The notes: generated from the letters alone by a model not told the origin. Numbered from the stretch's first letter, positions 39,763 through 51,147 are shown. The stretch is DNA of 64,000 nucleotides from Pectobacterium carotovorum (GCF_033898505.1 NZ_JAXAFK010000001.1:1984001-2048000); one strand, 5' to 3'. Made by a program: numbers and translations.

Positions 39763-40064
39763 GCACAGTCTGGCATGTTTGCAGTGTAGTGGTTCACGTC
39801 AATACGGCGCAGTTGGCGGCCGTTACCGAAGCGTTAGCGACGCAGCCCAACGTCGAGGTGGGTGCCAGCGATAGCGATACCGGAAAAATGGCCGTGGTGC
39901 TGGAGTCAGATTCAGAAGACACGCTGTTAAAACAAATAGCGTCAATACGCGAGCTTACAGGCGTACTGGCGGTTTCTCTGGTTTATCACCAGCTTGATGA
40001 ACCGTCTTTTGCTTTCGATGAACAACCTCTTGATCAACAAGCTCAGGGTGAGGAAATACCATGA
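39759..40064 (+). CDS. napD: NapD, NapA signal-peptide chaperone
   Basis: A 101-residue cytoplasmic chaperone that binds the Tat signal of NapA and prevents premature export. The sequence [22 protein letters not shown] and the ferredoxin-like fold fit the family. Its ATG overlaps the napF stop (ATGA), so the two are coupled. Confidence 0.93.
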   Translation: MSTVWHVCSVVVHVNTAQLAAVTEALATQPNVEVGASDSDTGKMAVVLESDSEDTLLKQIASIRELTGVLAVSLVYHQLDEPSFAFDEQPLDQQAQGEEIP

Positions 40065-42547
40065 AACTCAGTCGACGACACTTTATGAAGGCGAACGCTG
40101 TCGCAGCGGCAGCCGCGGTCGCAGGCATCACCATACCTACCGCGGTGCGCGCCGTGACCGAACAGTCAGAGGCTATCCACTGGGATAAAGCGCCTTGCCG
40201 CTTCTGTGGCGTAGGGTGCGGCGTGCTGGTCGGGACGCAAAACGGCCGCATCGTCGCCAGTCAGGGCGATCCCGAAGCGCCGGTTAACCGCGGATTAAAC
40301 TGCATCAAGGGCTATTTCCTGCCAAAAATCATGTACGGGCAGGATCGCTTAACCCAGCCTTTGCTGCGGATGCGCGACGGCAAATTCGATAAAGAAGGCG
40401 AATTTACCCCGATCTCCTGGGATCAAGCGTTTGACATCATGGCGGAGAAATTCAAAGCCGCCCTGAAAGAGAAAGGTCCGAATGCGATAGGCATGTTTGG
40501 CTCCGGGCAATCAACCATTTGGGAAGGCTATGCGGCCGCCAAACTGTTCAAAGCCGGTTTCCGCTCCAACAATATTGACCCCAACGCGCGCCACTGTATG
40601 GCATCGGCGGTCGTTGGCTTTATGCGTACCTTCGGTATGGATGAACCGATGGGCTGCTACGACGATATCGAGCAGACCGATGCGTTTGTGCTGTGGGGCT
40701 CCAACATGGCGGAGATGCACCCGATTCTCTGGTCGCGCATCACCGACCGCCGCCTGTCGAACAGCAATGTTACGGTCGCCGTGCTGTCCACCTATCAGCA
40801 CCGCAGTTTTGAGCTGGCGGATAACGGTATGGTGTTTACACCGCAAACCGATCTGGCCATTCTCAACTACATCGCTAACTACATTATTCAAAACAATGCG
40901 GTGAACGAGGCCTTCTTTACCCGCCACGTGAACCTGCGCCGAGGCGTGACCGATATCGGCTACGGGCTACGCCCAACGCACCCGCTGGAGAAAGCGGCGA
41001 AAAACCCCGGTTCCGATGCGTCTGAACCCATGAGTTTTGAAGAGTACAAAGCCTTTGTCGCCGACTATACGCTGGAAAAAACGGTCGCGATCAGCGGCGT
41101 TCCCGCCGACCAGTTAGAAGCGCTGGCAAAACTCTACGCCGATCCGAAAAAGAAAGTGATCTCCTACTGGACGATGGGCTTTAACCAGCACACGCGCGGC
41201 GTCTGGGCGAACAATCTGGTTTATAACATCCACCTGCTGACGGGCAAGATTTCCCAGCCGGGCTGCGGACCGTTCTCATTAACCGGCCAACCTTCTGCCT
41301 GCGGCACCGCGCGTGAAGTCGGCACCTTCGCCCACCGCCTGCCTGCGGACATGGTGGTAACCAACGAGAAACACCGCGCGATTGCGGAAAAACTGTGGCA
41401 GCTACCGACAGGTACCATTCCTGAAAAGATCGGTCTGCACGCCGTCGCACAAGATCGGGCGTTGAAAGACGGCACGCTGAATGCCTACTGGGTGATGTGT
41501 AATAACAACATGCAGGCCGGCCCGAACATCAATCAGGAACGTATGCCGGGCTGGCGCGATCCGCGCAACTTTATCGTCGTATCCGACCCCTACCCGACCG
41601 TCAGCGCGCTGGCTGCCGATCTGATTTTACCGACTGCAATGTGGGTGGAAAAAGAAGGCGCCTACGGCAACGCCGAGCGTCGGACGCAATTCTGGCGTCA
41701 GCAGGTTAAAGCGCCGGGCGAATCAAAATCGGATCTGTGGCAGGTCGTGAGCTTTGCCAAACGCTTCGCCATCGAGGAAGTCTGGCCGGAAGAACTTCTG
41801 GTGCAGAAGCCAGCCTATCGCGGCAAAACCCTCTACGACGTGCTGTTTGCTAACGATGTCACCACGCGCTTTCCGCTCAGCGAATTAGCGGAGAATCAGC
41901 TAAACGACGAATCCCGCGACTTCGGTTTTTACCTGCAGAAAGGCCTGTTTGAAGAATACGCCGCGTTTGGCCGTGGACACGGTCACGATTTGGCGCCGTT
42001 CGATGACTACCACAAGGCTCGTGGGCTACGCTGGCCGGTGGTTAACGGTAAGGAAACTCAGTGGCGCTATAGCGAAGGTCACGATCCTTACGTGAAAGCG
42101 GGAGAAGCCTACCGTTTTTACGGTAAACCGGATGGCAAAGCGGTGATTTTCGCGCTGCCGTACGAACCTGCCGCAGAAGCGCCGGACGACGAGTACGATC
42201 TCTGGCTCTCCACCGGCCGCGTGCTGGAACACTGGCACACCGGCAGCATGACGCGCCGCGTACCGGAACTGCATCGCGCCTTCCCCGAGGCCGTGCTATT
42301 TATCCACCCGCAGGATGCGAAAGCGCGCGATCTGCGTCGCGGTGAAAAAGTCCGCATTATTTCGCGCCGTGGTGAAGTCGTCTCCGTGGTTGAGACGCGC
42401 GGCCGTAATAAGCCACCGCGTGGGCTGGTGTATATGCCGTTCTTCGACGCCGCGCAGATGACCAACGTCCTGACGCTGGATGCCACCGATCCGCTGTCGA
42501 AAGAAACGGACTTTAAGAAATGCGCCGTCAAGTTGGCTAAGGTGTAG
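40061..42547 (+). CDS. napA: NapA, catalytic subunit of periplasmic nitrate reductase
   Basis: An 828-residue molybdopterin enzyme reducing nitrate to nitrite in the periplasm. Tat signal SRRHFMK then AXA-type cleavage near residue 30. The N-terminal [4Fe-4S] site is [18 protein letters not shown]...NCIKG, and the Mo-coordinating cysteine is in NARHCMAS. Length equals the E. coli enzyme. ATG overlaps the end of napD by four bases. Confidence 0.97.
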   Translation: MKLSRRHFMKANAVAAAAAVAGITIPTAVRAVTEQSEAIHWDKAPCRFCGVGCGVLVGTQNGRIVASQGDPEAPVNRGLNCIKGYFLPKIMYGQDRLTQPLLRMRDGKFDKEGEFTPISWDQAFDIMAEKFKAALKEKGPNAIGMFGSGQSTIWEGYAAAKLFKAGFRSNNIDPNARHCMASAVVGFMRTFGMDEPMGCYDDIEQTDAFVLWGSNMAEMHPILWSRITDRRLSNSNVTVAVLSTYQHRSFELADNGMVFTPQTDLAILNYIANYIIQNNAVNEAFFTRHVNLRRGVTDIGYGLRPTHPLEKAAKNPGSDASEPMSFEEYKAFVADYTLEKTVAISGVPADQLEALAKLYADPKKKVISYWTMGFNQHTRGVWANNLVYNIHLLTGKISQPGCGPFSLTGQPSACGTAREVGTFAHRLPADMVVTNEKHRAIAEKLWQLPTGTIPEKIGLHAVAQDRALKDGTLNAYWVMCNNNMQAGPNINQERMPGWRDPRNFIVVSDPYPTVSALAADLILPTAMWVEKEGAYGNAERRTQFWRQQVKAPGESKSDLWQVVSFAKRFAIEEVWPEELLVQKPAYRGKTLYDVLFANDVTTRFPLSELAENQLNDESRDFGFYLQKGLFEEYAAFGRGHGHDLAPFDDYHKARGLRWPVVNGKETQWRYSEGHDPYVKAGEAYRFYGKPDGKAVIFALPYEPAAEAPDDEYDLWLSTGRVLEHWHTGSMTRRVPELHRAFPEAVLFIHPQDAKARDLRRGEKVRIISRRGEVVSVVETRGRNKPPRGLVYMPFFDAAQMTNVLTLDATDPLSKETDFKKCAVKLAKV

Positions 42548-42552
42548 CGCAC

Positions 42553-43245
42553 ATGGCACGCCCGGAGAATTCATCACCCGCTCGCCGTCGCTTTCTGCGT
42601 GACGCCGTCCGCGCCGTTGCGGGTTTATCCGCCGCGGTGACGGTCCTCGGCATTCAGCAACGGCGCGCTCAGGCTGACGTACTCCGGCTGCGGCCGCCGG
42701 GCGCACTGTCTGAAACGGCGTTTTCCGGTGCCTGTATACGCTGTGGTCAATGTATTCAGGCCTGCCCGTACGACACGCTGAAGCTGGCGACGCTGGTCTC
42801 CGGCCCCGCCGCCGGTAGCCCTTACTTTGTCGCGCGCGATATCCCGTGCGAGATGTGTGAGGACATTCCCTGCGTGGTCGCCTGCCCCAGCGGTGCCTTA
42901 CAACCTCTGGACGCTATCGATGACGCCCGAATGGGATTAGCCGTGCTGCTCGATCAGGAGAACTGCCTGAACTATCAGGGGTTACGCTGTGATGTGTGCT
43001 ATCGCGTCTGTCCTCTCATTGATAGCGCCATCACTCTGGAGCCTGAGCGCAATACCCGAACCGGAAAACACGCCCGTTTTCTGCCTACGGTGCATAGCGA
43101 TGTCTGTACCGGCTGCGGCAAATGTGAAAAAGCCTGCGTACTGGAACAGCCGGCGATCAAGGTCTTGCCGCGCGCGCTGGCAAAAGGCGAACTCGGACAC
43201 CACTACCGTTTCAGTTGGCTGGAGGCACGCGATGGCAAATCGTAA
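42553..43245 (+). CDS. napG: NapG, ferredoxin-type quinol dehydrogenase subunit
   Basis: A 230-residue Tat-exported protein (RRRFLRD) with four [4Fe-4S] motifs ([49 protein letters not shown]). With NapH it passes electrons from ubiquinol/menaquinol to NapC and NapA. It begins six bases after napA. Confidence 0.95.
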   Translation: MARPENSSPARRRFLRDAVRAVAGLSAAVTVLGIQQRRAQADVLRLRPPGALSETAFSGACIRCGQCIQACPYDTLKLATLVSGPAAGSPYFVARDIPCEMCEDIPCVVACPSGALQPLDAIDDARMGLAVLLDQENCLNYQGLRCDVCYRVCPLIDSAITLEPERNTRTGKHARFLPTVHSDVCTGCGKCEKACVLEQPAIKVLPRALAKGELGHHYRFSWLEARDGKS

Positions 43246-44095
43246 GCAGGACGCCGGACGAGAAGCCCGGGCAAAAAAAGGCTGGTGGCGCAGCCACCGC
43301 TGGCTGGTATTGCGTCGTCTGACCCAATCTCTGGTGCTGCTCATGTTCCTCAGCGGCCCTCTGTTAGGGTTCTGGATCCTGCACGGTAACTACAGCGCCA
43401 GTCGCTTGTTCGACACCGTGCCGTTCAGCGATCCGCTGATGGTGCTGCAAAGTCTGGCCAGCGGTCATCTGCCCGCCACGCTCGCGCTGGTCGGTGCGCT
43501 GATTATTGCGCTGAGCTATGCGCTGGCAGGCAAACGCCTGTTCTGTAGCTGGGTCTGCCCGGTTAATCCGCTCACCGATTTAGCCGCCTGGCTACGTCGT
43601 CGCTTTGGCATCACCGCCTCGGCGACGATCCCCCGCAATCTGCGCTATCTGCTGCTGATCCTTATTCTGGCAGGGAGTGCGCTGACGGGCGGGCTGCTGT
43701 GGGAATGGGTCAATCCCGTCTCACTGGCAGGCCGTGGGCTGATTTTCGGGTTTGGCGCGGGTATCTGGCTGCTGCTGGCGCTGTTTCTGTTTGATTTGTT
43801 GGTCGTGGAACACGGCTGGTGCGGACACCTGTGCCCGACTGGCGCGCTGTACGGCGCGCTTGGCAGTAAAGGCGCGCTGGCTGTGGATGCCGCCGAGCGT
43901 GAACGCTGTACCCGCTGTATGGACTGCTTCCATGTCTGTCCGGAGCCACAGGTGCTGCGCGCGCCCTTACTCGATAAACACAGTCCGGTACAGGTCACTG
44001 ACCGAGACTGCATAACATGCGGACGTTGTATTGATGTCTGCGCTGAAGACGTTTTTAAAATAACCCTTAGATGGAAATCGGGAGCAAAGTCATGA
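43232..44095 (+). CDS. napH: NapH, membrane ferredoxin-type quinol dehydrogenase
   Basis: A 287-residue inner-membrane protein with four helices, two CxxxCP motifs ([20 protein letters not shown]) and two cytoplasmic [4Fe-4S] motifs at the C-terminus ([28 protein letters not shown]). The ATG at 43232 overlaps napG by 14 bases; the open frame extends much further up but inside napG. Confidence 0.94.
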   Translation: MANRKQDAGREARAKKGWWRSHRWLVLRRLTQSLVLLMFLSGPLLGFWILHGNYSASRLFDTVPFSDPLMVLQSLASGHLPATLALVGALIIALSYALAGKRLFCSWVCPVNPLTDLAAWLRRRFGITASATIPRNLRYLLLILILAGSALTGGLLWEWVNPVSLAGRGLIFGFGAGIWLLLALFLFDLLVVEHGWCGHLCPTGALYGALGSKGALAVDAAERERCTRCMDCFHVCPEPQVLRAPLLDKHSPVQVTDRDCITCGRCIDVCAEDVFKITLRWKSGAKS

Positions 44096-44529
44096 AAAGC
44101 CTGAGAATGGGATGGTTTCGCTGGATCACCGCCCTGGCGATAATGGGCAGTGCGATAGCGACTGCACAGGTCGATTTAAGCCAATCGCCGGAAGTCGCTG
44201 CGACGCAGCCGGGCAATAGCCGGATGCCAAAGCAGCAGGAACGTATGGCGCTCAACTATGTCAACCAGCCACCGATGATCCCGCATAGCGTGGATGGCTA
44301 TCAGGTCACCCCGACCTTTAACCGCTGCCTACAGTGTCACGGCGTAGAGAGCTACCGTTCCACCAGCGCCCCCCGCGTCAGCCCAACCCATTTTGTCGAC
44401 AGAGACGGCAAAGTGCTGAGCAATGTCGCCCCTGCGCGCCATTTCTGTCTGCAATGCCACGTGCCGCAAGCGGACAGCTCGCCAATTACCGGCAACACCT
44501 TCGCACCTTCTAAAGGCTTTGGACAGTGA
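44092..44529 (+). CDS. napB: NapB, diheme cytochrome c subunit
   Basis: A 145-residue secreted small subunit of nitrate reductase with two heme motifs (CLQCHGVESYR and CLQCHVPQA). Signal peptide runs to about residue 25. NapB receives electrons from NapC and gives them to NapA. ATG overlaps the napH stop; an earlier in-frame ATG at 44071 is less well placed relative to GGGAG. Confidence 0.95.
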   Translation: MKSLRMGWFRWITALAIMGSAIATAQVDLSQSPEVAATQPGNSRMPKQQERMALNYVNQPPMIPHSVDGYQVTPTFNRCLQCHGVESYRSTSAPRVSPTHFVDRDGKVLSNVAPARHFCLQCHVPQADSSPITGNTFAPSKGFGQ

Positions 44530-44537
44530 GGTTTTCT

Positions 44538-45140
44538 ATGAAACAACCAGGAAAAGTAGGACGGTTGTTGCGCCAGCTGTGGCAATGGTGGCGCCGCCCG
44601 AGCCGGTTGGCGCTGGGAACATTGCTCATTATCGGCTTCGCGGGTGGTATTTTCTTTCTGGCAACGTCCCAGAAAGGCATGGAGATGAGCAACAGCGAGG
44701 CGTTCTGCATCAGCTGTCATGAAATGCGCAATACCGTCTATCAGGAATATATGGAAACCGCGCACTACAGCAACCGCAGCGGCGTGCGCGCCACCTGCCC
44801 GGATTGCCACGTTCCGCATGAGTTTGTGCCAAAAATGGTGCGTAAGATTCAGGCCAGTAAAGAGCTGTACGGCAAAATCATGGGCACGATTGATACGCCA
44901 CAAAAATTTGAAGCACACCGGCTGACGATGGCGCAGAACGAATGGCGGCGCATGAAAAACAACAATTCTCAGGAATGCCGCAACTGCCACAACTTTGACT
45001 ATATGGACTTCTCAGGGCAAAAAACCGTCGCGGCGGAAAAACACAGCGAAGCGATAAAACTCGGTCAAACCTGTATCGATTGCCACAAAGGTATCGCCCA
45101 CAAACTGCCGGACATGCACGGCGTCAAAAGCGGGTTATAA
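44538..45140 (+). CDS. napC: NapC, tetraheme quinol dehydrogenase
   Basis: A 200-residue NapC/NirT-family protein anchored by one N-terminal helix (residues 28-48) with four heme motifs: CISCH, CPDCH, CRNCH and CIDCH. It oxidises menaquinol or ubiquinol and feeds NapB; it can also serve NrfA. The ATG at 44538 follows GAGG. Last nap gene. Confidence 0.95.
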   Translation: MKQPGKVGRLLRQLWQWWRRPSRLALGTLLIIGFAGGIFFLATSQKGMEMSNSEAFCISCHEMRNTVYQEYMETAHYSNRSGVRATCPDCHVPHEFVPKMVRKIQASKELYGKIMGTIDTPQKFEAHRLTMAQNEWRRMKNNNSQECRNCHNFDYMDFSGQKTVAAEKHSEAIKLGQTCIDCHKGIAHKLPDMHGVKSGL

Positions 45141-45163
45141 CCCGCCCCCCTTCGTCACACTCG

Positions 45164-45181
45164 GGACGGCGTATGCCGTCC
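45164..45181 (+). terminator. Terminator of the nap operon
   Basis: A 7-bp perfect stem GGACGGC-GTAT-GCCGTCC followed by TATCGTTT, 23 bases after the napC stop. A second short palindrome (CGGGTTATAACCCG) spans the stop codon itself. Confidence 0.7.
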
Positions 45182-45830
45182 TATCGTTTCTGACAAAGGC
45201 CGTCGAGCGGGAGTAACGGATAGATCGTAAAGACGCTGTGAATACATCCATGTACGCTCGGCTTGCGCAGATATGAATCTCATCCCTGAGATTCACCCTT
45301 TCAGGGCCGTCGCTAGCGACGTTCAAAAACGTTCCTGACGTTTTTGTCCATAGCGCAAACGCTTTACTCTTCTATTCCGTTACTCCCGTTTTCATTCTGC
45401 AAATAGAACGGTATAAGGACGGCACCCCCTTCAACATGAAGGCCGTCCACAGCAATCCTCCGTGCAGGCGGAGTAATCCCTTCACAAATAAAGATGTGCT
45501 ACGTTCAGTCTTTTGATTTTATGGGGTTGGCTCGCGTAAAAAAATCGCGCAGAGGTGTACATGACCGCCGGATGAGCGGCATGGACGCCGCGAAAGCCTG
45601 CGCCGCGTCGGGAGCGCGTCGCAGGCGGTCCGAACAGCGGGCATGAACACCGAAGGCACCGCGAAGCGGCGCGATTTACCGCGAAAAGCCAGGGGTCACG
45701 GGGCGACGGCAACTGAGCCGCCCCGTGTCGGGCGCGTGCAACGCGAGTTGCAGAGAATGCCCCTTCTTAATGCGCACGAAACCTTCGTCGTAACAATAGA
45801 AACAGCAAGCACTGTAACAACAGAAACAAC
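45182..45830. other. Structured intergenic block between nap and ccm
   Basis: About 650 bases without a convincing gene. The left part (45200-45400) has several short inverted repeats (ACGTTCAAAAACGTT, AATCTCATCCCTGAGATT). The right part (45540-45765) is much richer in GC and contains two strong hairpins, at 45596-45626 (GCCTGCG / CGCAGGC) and 45697-45727 (CACGGGGCG / CGCCCCGTG). The short reading frames through it look like low-quality by-products of the repeats. Confidence 0.6.
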
Positions 45831-45856
45831 AAAAGGGCGATAGATATCGCCCTTTT
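45831..45856. terminator. Bidirectional terminator after ccmI
   Basis: An 11-bp perfect stem AAAAGGGCGAT-AGAT-ATCGCCCTTTT with flanking U/A-rich sides; on the minus strand it lies 26 bases after ccmI and is followed by TTTTGTTGTTT. Confidence 0.88.
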
Positions 45857-45882
45857 ACTATTTAGATGAAGATAAAAATAAC

Positions 45883-46752
45883 TTACTTGCCGGTGGTTGC
45901 CTGAACCGACAGTGACGCTTTCGCCTGCCCGACGCTGCGCTCGATAACCGCACGCCGCGTGTCGTTTTGCGGGAGCAGTTTCAGCATCGTTTGCCAGGCA
46001 TCAATCGCATCCTGATAGCGCTGGGCTTCATAGGCATTGAAAGCCAGCAGGCTCAGCACGCGCACATTGGTCGAGCCGGAATTCATCAGTTCACGCAGCA
46101 TGTCTCCACCGCGCTGGCTATCACGCAGGTCGGTGGATCGCGACAGCAGATCGGCATAATCCAGCGCCAGATCCGTATTTTTCGGATCGAGCTGGAACGC
46201 CCTGCTAAACGCCTGCACGGACATGTCGTAGTTATTCAGCAAGCCCGCAATGCGCCCCAACATCCACCAGTCTTGTGGATTGTCTGGCTGCGTTTCTAGC
46301 TGACTACGCAATCCCAGACCGAGACGTGCGACCTCTTCGATGGTCAGCGGTTCGGCATCAGGATCCAACGCTCGCTTCATCAGGTCCGGCGTTAACGCCA
46401 CAACCTGCTGTAGCTCCTGTACCCGATTAATCGCGGAGGTTTTCCAAAACACGCCGAGGCTGACAATGACCAGCAACAGCACGCCCGGCAGCAAAACCCA
46501 GCGGTTTAGCGGGCGCTGTTGTGCCTTCGCGCCGCCGGGAATATCCTGCAATAGCGTATGCTGGAGCTCCTCAACCAGTTGAGTTCGTTCCTGCTCATTG
46601 GCAACATCCGCAGTAAGCTCACGCAGACGGTCGCGATACAGCGCCTGATTGATCGCATCACGATCGTATTCGCCCCGTGACGACCACGGCGCAAGCAGCA
46701 GCGCTGAAAGCGCAATCAGCGATAGCACAATGGTTGCAGTCAGTAGTATCAT
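45883..46752 (-). CDS. ccmI: CcmI, TPR apocytochrome c chaperone
   Basis: A 289-residue membrane protein with two N-terminal helices (residues 3-20 and 88-106) and a periplasmic TPR domain (about 150-280). It presents apocytochrome c to the CcmF/H heme ligation complex. E. coli has this domain fused to CcmH; here it is a separate gene whose ATG overlaps the ccmH stop by four bases. Paralogue of NrfG at 52.7 kb. Last gene of the ccm cluster. Confidence 0.9.
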   Translation of the reverse strand: MILLTATIVLSLIALSALLLAPWSSRGEYDRDAINQALYRDRLRELTADVANEQERTQLVEELQHTLLQDIPGGAKAQQRPLNRWVLLPGVLLLVIVSLGVFWKTSAINRVQELQQVVALTPDLMKRALDPDAEPLTIEEVARLGLGLRSQLETQPDNPQDWWMLGRIAGLLNNYDMSVQAFSRAFQLDPKNTDLALDYADLLSRSTDLRDSQRGGDMLRELMNSGSTNVRVLSLLAFNAYEAQRYQDAIDAWQTMLKLLPQNDTRRAVIERSVGQAKASLSVQATTGK

Positions 46753-47207
46753 TCCGGTTTCTCCTCACGTCCCAACAGCGTCTGCAAGCGCTTTCTATCC
46801 TGTTCACTCATCGGCTCTTTGGTGCTTCTGATGCGGTGTGCACGCCGAATAATCATCCACGCTCCCGCAGCCAGAAACAGCGCAGGCAGCAGCCATAGCA
46901 GGAGGGTAAACGGCGTTATCGGCGGTTCATACGTCACAAAGTAACCGTAACGATCCACCATATAATCGACAACCTGCTCTTTCGTTTGCCCTTGCTGCAT
47001 CAGCTCATACACTTTCTGTCGCATATCCGAAGCAATCATCGAATTGGAATCGGCAATGCTGTTGTTCTGGCATTTCGGGCAGCGCAGCTGCATGGTTAAT
47101 TCACGAAACTGTTGCTCCTGCGTATCGTTGTCAAAACGCAATACCTCAGAGGATGCCAGCACACTGAACGACAGCAGCAATGCGCCAAGGAAACTCAGCA
47201 CTCTCAT
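46749..47207 (-). CDS. ccmH: CcmH, thiol reductant of apocytochrome c
   Basis: A 152-residue CcmH/NrfF-type protein: signal peptide 1-19, periplasmic domain with the redox motif LRCPKCQNNSI, then one helix (YEPPITPFTLLLWLLPALFLAAGAW). It keeps apocytochrome cysteines reduced for heme attachment. Only the N-terminal half of E. coli CcmH is represented. AGGAGGG precedes the ATG at 47207. Confidence 0.92.
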   Translation of the reverse strand: MRVLSFLGALLLSFSVLASSEVLRFDNDTQEQQFRELTMQLRCPKCQNNSIADSNSMIASDMRQKVYELMQQGQTKEQVVDYMVDRYGYFVTYEPPITPFTLLLWLLPALFLAAGAWMIIRRAHRIRSTKEPMSEQDRKRLQTLLGREEKPE

Positions 47208-47761
47208 GCACCGCCCTCCTTGCTGTATTTCTCCCACAGCGGTTGCAGCGTTTCTTGCCACACCTGCATATTGAGATCGCCCGCGTGGCGATAGCGAATG
47301 ATGCCTTTCCCGTCGATCAGGAAGGTTTCCGGCGCGCCATACACGCCCAGATCCAGCCCCAGCATGCCGTCACCATCAAACAGGCTCATCGCATAGGGGT
47401 TGCCTAGCGTCTTCAGCCACTCCACCGCTTTGGGGCGTTCATCTTTATAATTCATGCCTACGACGCGAATCCCCTGCGCCGCCAGCGTGTTGAGAAACTG
47501 GTGCTCCGCGCGGCACGTCGGGCACCACGTCGCCCAGACGTTCAGCAGCAGCGGTTTGCCATCGCTCAGTTCAGACTGGTTATAAACCTTTCCCGGTTGA
47601 TCCAGCGATTCAAGACGAAATTCGGGAATCGGTTTACCAATCAGGGCCGACTCCAGCCGCATCGGGTCATCGCCGTCGCTGTTACGCACCAGTTGCCACA
47701 GCAAGGCAACGGCCAGCAGTAAAAACAGCACGAGCGGGATTAACAAGATTTTGCGGCTCAT
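47204..47761 (-). CDS. ccmG: DsbE/CcmG thiol:disulfide oxidoreductase
   Basis: A 185-residue membrane-anchored thioredoxin-fold protein with active site WCPTC in NVWATWCPTCRAEHQFL and the cis-Pro loop YGAPETF. It reduces disulfides of apocytochrome c and CcmH on the periplasmic side. The single N-terminal helix (residues 5-22) is the anchor. Coupled by 4-base overlaps on both sides. Confidence 0.95.
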   Translation of the reverse strand: MSRKILLIPLVLFLLLAVALLWQLVRNSDGDDPMRLESALIGKPIPEFRLESLDQPGKVYNQSELSDGKPLLLNVWATWCPTCRAEHQFLNTLAAQGIRVVGMNYKDERPKAVEWLKTLGNPYAMSLFDGDGMLGLDLGVYGAPETFLIDGKGIIRYRHAGDLNMQVWQETLQPLWEKYSKEGGA

Positions 47762-49713
47762 GATGATGCCTCCCTAACAGCACGACGTAGGCGATAGCGA
47801 GGATCGAACATGCACAGGATGCCGCCTAACGCCATCAGCCCCCCGCCGTACCAAATCCAGCGGACAAAGGGTTTGTAATACAGCCGCACCGCCCAGCTCC
47901 CGTCATCCAGCTTTTCACCCAAGGCGGCGTAAAGATCGCGCGTCACACCCGCATCAATGGCGGCTTCCGTCATGATCGCGCCGCTGGTGTTGTAGAAGCG
48001 TTTTTCCGCTTTCAGCGTCGCTTCCGGTTTGCCGTTATGCGTGACCTCAATCGTCCCTTTCGCGCTTTGCCAGTTAGGCCCCACAACATCACGCACGCCT
48101 TGAAACGTAAAACGGTAATCGTGGATCGCGATGCTGTCGCCAGCCCGCATCCGTACATCCCGCTCAACGCTATAATTCTGGCTGAAGGCGATCCCTACTA
48201 CCGTCACCGCCAGCCCAATATGACCGCACACCATGCCCCACTGGCTCAGTGAGAGCGTGGTCAAACCGCGCAGAAAACCATGACGACGGGTGGAACTGGT
48301 ATGTAGCTCGTACACCGTTAAGAAGAACACCCACAGCGCCATCGACAGGCCGACCACCGTCATAGCAACAAGGGAATCCTGAAATAGCCACGGCAGCAGC
48401 AGCGATAGCGCGGCGGTCACGACCAGCGCAATCAGCAGCAGCTTACGCAGCTTTTGCGGTTCGTCGCGCCGCCAGCGAACCAGCGGCCCCACGCCCAACA
48501 GCAAGGCAAACGGCGCCATTAACAGGGTGAACATGGTGTTGAAGAACGGTGCACCAATCGAGATGCTGCCCAAGCCCAGCTGTTTATGCACCAGCGGCAG
48601 CAGCGTTCCCAGCAGCACCACAAGCGTAGCCGCCATCAGGATCAGGTTATTGCCGAGCAGGAACGTTTCACGCGACCAGAGCGAATTCGTGACCCGCGCC
48701 CGTACCCGGTTGCCTTTGATGGCAAACAGCAGCAACGAACCGCCGATAACAATGACCAGAAACGCGAGGATAAACATGCCGCGCGCCGGATCGGAGGCAA
48801 ACGCGTGCACCGATACCAATACGCCGGAACGCACCAGAAACGTCCCCAGCAGGCAGAGCGAGAACGCGCCGATGGCCAGCAGTACCGTCCAGGCCTTGAA
48901 GCTGCCGCGCTTTTCGGTGACCGACAGCGAGTGCAGCAGCGCCGTGCCCACCAGCCACGGCATCAATGACGCATTCTCTACCGGATCCCAGAACCACCAG
49001 CCGCCCCAGCCAAGCTCGTAATACGCCCAGCCCGAACCGAGCACGATACCCAGCGTCAGAAACGACCAGGCCGCCTGCGTCCACGGTCGGGACCAGCGAG
49101 CCCACGCGCTGTCCAACCGTTCAGCCAGCAGCGAGGCGACCGCAAACGCAAACGCCACGGAGAACCCGACATAGCCCATATAAAGCAATGGAGGGTGGAA
49201 GATTAACCCGACATCCTGCAACAGCGGATTGAGATCGCGCCCGTCAATCGGGTAGTCCGGCAGCGTGCGCGTAAAGGGATTCGACGTCAGGATGATAAAC
49301 AGCAAGAAGCCAACATTAATCATCCCCATGACGGCCAGCACGCGTGCAACCGCATCCAGCGACATCCCGCGGCTGAATATCGCCACCGCGAAGGTCCAGC
49401 CGCTCATCAGCAGCACCCAGAGCAGCAGCGACCCTTCATGTGCACCCCACGCTGCCGCCACGCGATACCATACCGGCAGCGCGCGGTTCGAGTTGTTGGC
49501 TACATAGAGAACGGTGAAATCATTAACCACCAGCGCATGCACCAACACGAGGAAAGACGCTAAAATGCATGCAAACAGCGCCCAGGCAAGCGGACGCGCC
49601 AGCGCCATCAGACGTGCGTCCTGACGCGCCGCGCCCCACAGCGGATACACGCTGAGCAACAGCGCAACGCCCAGCGCCAGACAGAGCAGATAATTGCCCA
49701 CTTCAGGCATCAT
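47758..49713 (-). CDS. ccmF: CcmF, cytochrome c heme lyase subunit
   Basis: A 651-residue polytopic membrane protein with about 15 helices. The WWD heme-handling motif [19 protein letters not shown] is intact, as are flanking His residues for heme b. It ligates heme from CcmE to the CxxCH sites. NrfE (625 residues) at 54-56 kb is its paralogue. Confidence 0.96.
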   Translation of the reverse strand: MMPEVGNYLLCLALGVALLLSVYPLWGAARQDARLMALARPLAWALFACILASFLVLVHALVVNDFTVLYVANNSNRALPVWYRVAAAWGAHEGSLLLWVLLMSGWTFAVAIFSRGMSLDAVARVLAVMGMINVGFLLFIILTSNPFTRTLPDYPIDGRDLNPLLQDVGLIFHPPLLYMGYVGFSVAFAFAVASLLAERLDSAWARWSRPWTQAAWSFLTLGIVLGSGWAYYELGWGGWWFWDPVENASLMPWLVGTALLHSLSVTEKRGSFKAWTVLLAIGAFSLCLLGTFLVRSGVLVSVHAFASDPARGMFILAFLVIVIGGSLLLFAIKGNRVRARVTNSLWSRETFLLGNNLILMAATLVVLLGTLLPLVHKQLGLGSISIGAPFFNTMFTLLMAPFALLLGVGPLVRWRRDEPQKLRKLLLIALVVTAALSLLLPWLFQDSLVAMTVVGLSMALWVFFLTVYELHTSSTRRHGFLRGLTTLSLSQWGMVCGHIGLAVTVVGIAFSQNYSVERDVRMRAGDSIAIHDYRFTFQGVRDVVGPNWQSAKGTIEVTHNGKPEATLKAEKRFYNTSGAIMTEAAIDAGVTRDLYAALGEKLDDGSWAVRLYYKPFVRWIWYGGGLMALGGILCMFDPRYRLRRAVREASS

Positions 49714-50192
49714 AACTGTTTACCCTCTGTGGCCGCCGCCGGTGCATGGCCGTGCTGTCCTTCCATCGCCGCCTTGATTTCCGGTGGCGTGTAGTTTTCA
49801 TCATGTCGGGCAAGCACTTCTTTCGCCATGATGTGATCGTCGGTGTCCAGAATGCCCTGTGCCACAACGCCTTGTCCCTCGCGGAACAGGTCCGGCAGCA
49901 TCCCGTTATAGGTCACATCCACGGAACCCTGCGCATCATAAACAGTGAAGCGGACTTCCAGACTTTGGCTGTCGCGGCGCACGCTGCCCGGCATCACCAT
50001 GCCGCCGACGCGCAAGCGCTGCCCGATCGCCGGTTTTTCCTGCGTTTCGTTCTTGCCATAAAGGATTTCGCTGGGCGTATAAAAGAGGTCGATATTTGAA
50101 CTCAACGCATAGAGCGTCAGCGCAATCGTCAACACCGCGCCGCAAATGACGGCCAGAATGGCATAGAGGCGAGTTTTACGCGGGGCACTCAT
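49710..50192 (-). CDS. ccmE: CcmE, heme chaperone
   Basis: A 160-residue periplasmic heme carrier anchored by one N-terminal helix. The covalent heme histidine is in [12 protein letters not shown] (HxxxY motif), and the OB-fold strands [10 protein letters not shown] and [18 protein letters not shown] precede it. C-terminal His-rich tail ([10 protein letters not shown]). Confidence 0.96.
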   Translation of the reverse strand: MSAPRKTRLYAILAVICGAVLTIALTLYALSSNIDLFYTPSEILYGKNETQEKPAIGQRLRVGGMVMPGSVRRDSQSLEVRFTVYDAQGSVDVTYNGMLPDLFREGQGVVAQGILDTDDHIMAKEVLARHDENYTPPEIKAAMEGQHGHAPAAATEGKQL

Positions 50193-50410
50193 TGCGCCAC
50201 CTCCATCGTTTCCGACTGACGGGCCGTACTCTTGCGCTGCTCGCGCGCCTGCTGGCGGCGGATATCATTCAGCAATGCGCGACGATTCAAGAGGGTATGA
50301 CCGACCAACGCGCTCAGCGGTAACAGCGTGAGCACCACGGCCAGCCAGACGTAAAAGGCATAGCCGCCCATCGCAAAGAAATCCTGCCAGCTTGTGAAAG
50401 CGATGTTCAT
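50189..50410 (-). CDS. ccmD: CcmD, heme exporter small subunit
   Basis: A 73-residue protein with one helix (residues 17-37) and a basic cytoplasmic tail, needed for release of holo-CcmE from CcmABC. Length and position are as in E. coli. Confidence 0.92.
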   Translation of the reverse strand: MNIAFTSWQDFFAMGGYAFYVWLAVVLTLLPLSALVGHTLLNRRALLNDIRRQQAREQRKSTARQSETMEVAQ

Positions 50411-51147
50411 CGTGCGACTCCTCCTTTATTGACCAACGCGGCAACCCAGGGCGCACGACGCTGCTGCACCAGTATCAGATTACGCAAGCGCATGAGTGAC
50501 AACGTCACAAAAAGACTCATAAATCCTAGCATCATGATGCGCAGCGGAAGACGCATGGCGGGATCGATCGTTTTTTGCATTTTTGTCGATCCCTGATGCA
50601 GGGTATTCCACCACTCGACCGAGAAATGGATGATGGGTAAATTCACTACGCCAACCAGCACCAGAATCGCCGCCGCGCGACCGGCAAGACGGCGATCGTC
50701 AAACGCGTTGTAGAGCGCGATGATGCCCACGTATAGAAACAGTAGAACGAGTTCCGACGTCAGGCGTGCATCCCACACCCACCAGGTTCCCCACATCGGT
50801 TTGCCCCAGGTAGACCCAGTAGTCAGCGCAATAAAGGTAAATACCGCGCCGACCGGTGCCATCGCCGCCACGGCAAGCTCTGCCGTTTTTGACTGCCGAA
50901 CCATCCCGACAAGCGCAAACATCGCCATTACGGCATAGACGCCCATCGACCACACGGCCGCTGGCACGTGCAGGTACATGATGCGATACCCTTGCCCTTG
51001 CTGATAATCCGCGGGGGCAAATCCAAATCCCAGCAGGCAACCGCCGATCAACAGCGCCGCGCTAAGCAGGGCAAACCAGGGGATAAGCCTGCCGCAAAGG
51101 CCATAAAGGCGATCCGGCTGCGTAAGCTGATAGTTTTTTTTCAACAT
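50407..51147 (-). CDS. ccmC: CcmC, heme handling protein
   Basis: A 246-residue six-helix protein with the WWD motif WGTWWVWDARLTSELVLLF and two conserved histidines (YLHVPAAV and NLPIIHFSVEWWNTLHQG). It loads heme onto CcmE. Confidence 0.96.
   Translation of the reverse strand: MLKKNYQLTQPDRLYGLCGRLIPWFALLSAALLIGGCLLGFGFAPADYQQGQGYRIMYLHVPAAVWSMGVYAVMAMFALVGMVRQSKTAELAVAAMAPVGAVFTFIALTTGSTWGKPMWGTWWVWDARLTSELVLLFLYVGIIALYNAFDDRRLAGRAAAILVLVGVVNLPIIHFSVEWWNTLHQGSTKMQKTIDPAMRLPLRIMMLGFMSLFVTLSLMRLRNLILVQQRRAPWVAALVNKGGVAR

Noticed and set aside
45643..45843. A 66-codon plus-strand ORF in the nap-ccm gap.
   Set aside because: Runs through two strong hairpins, lacks a ribosome binding site and ends in low-complexity Thr-rich sequence.
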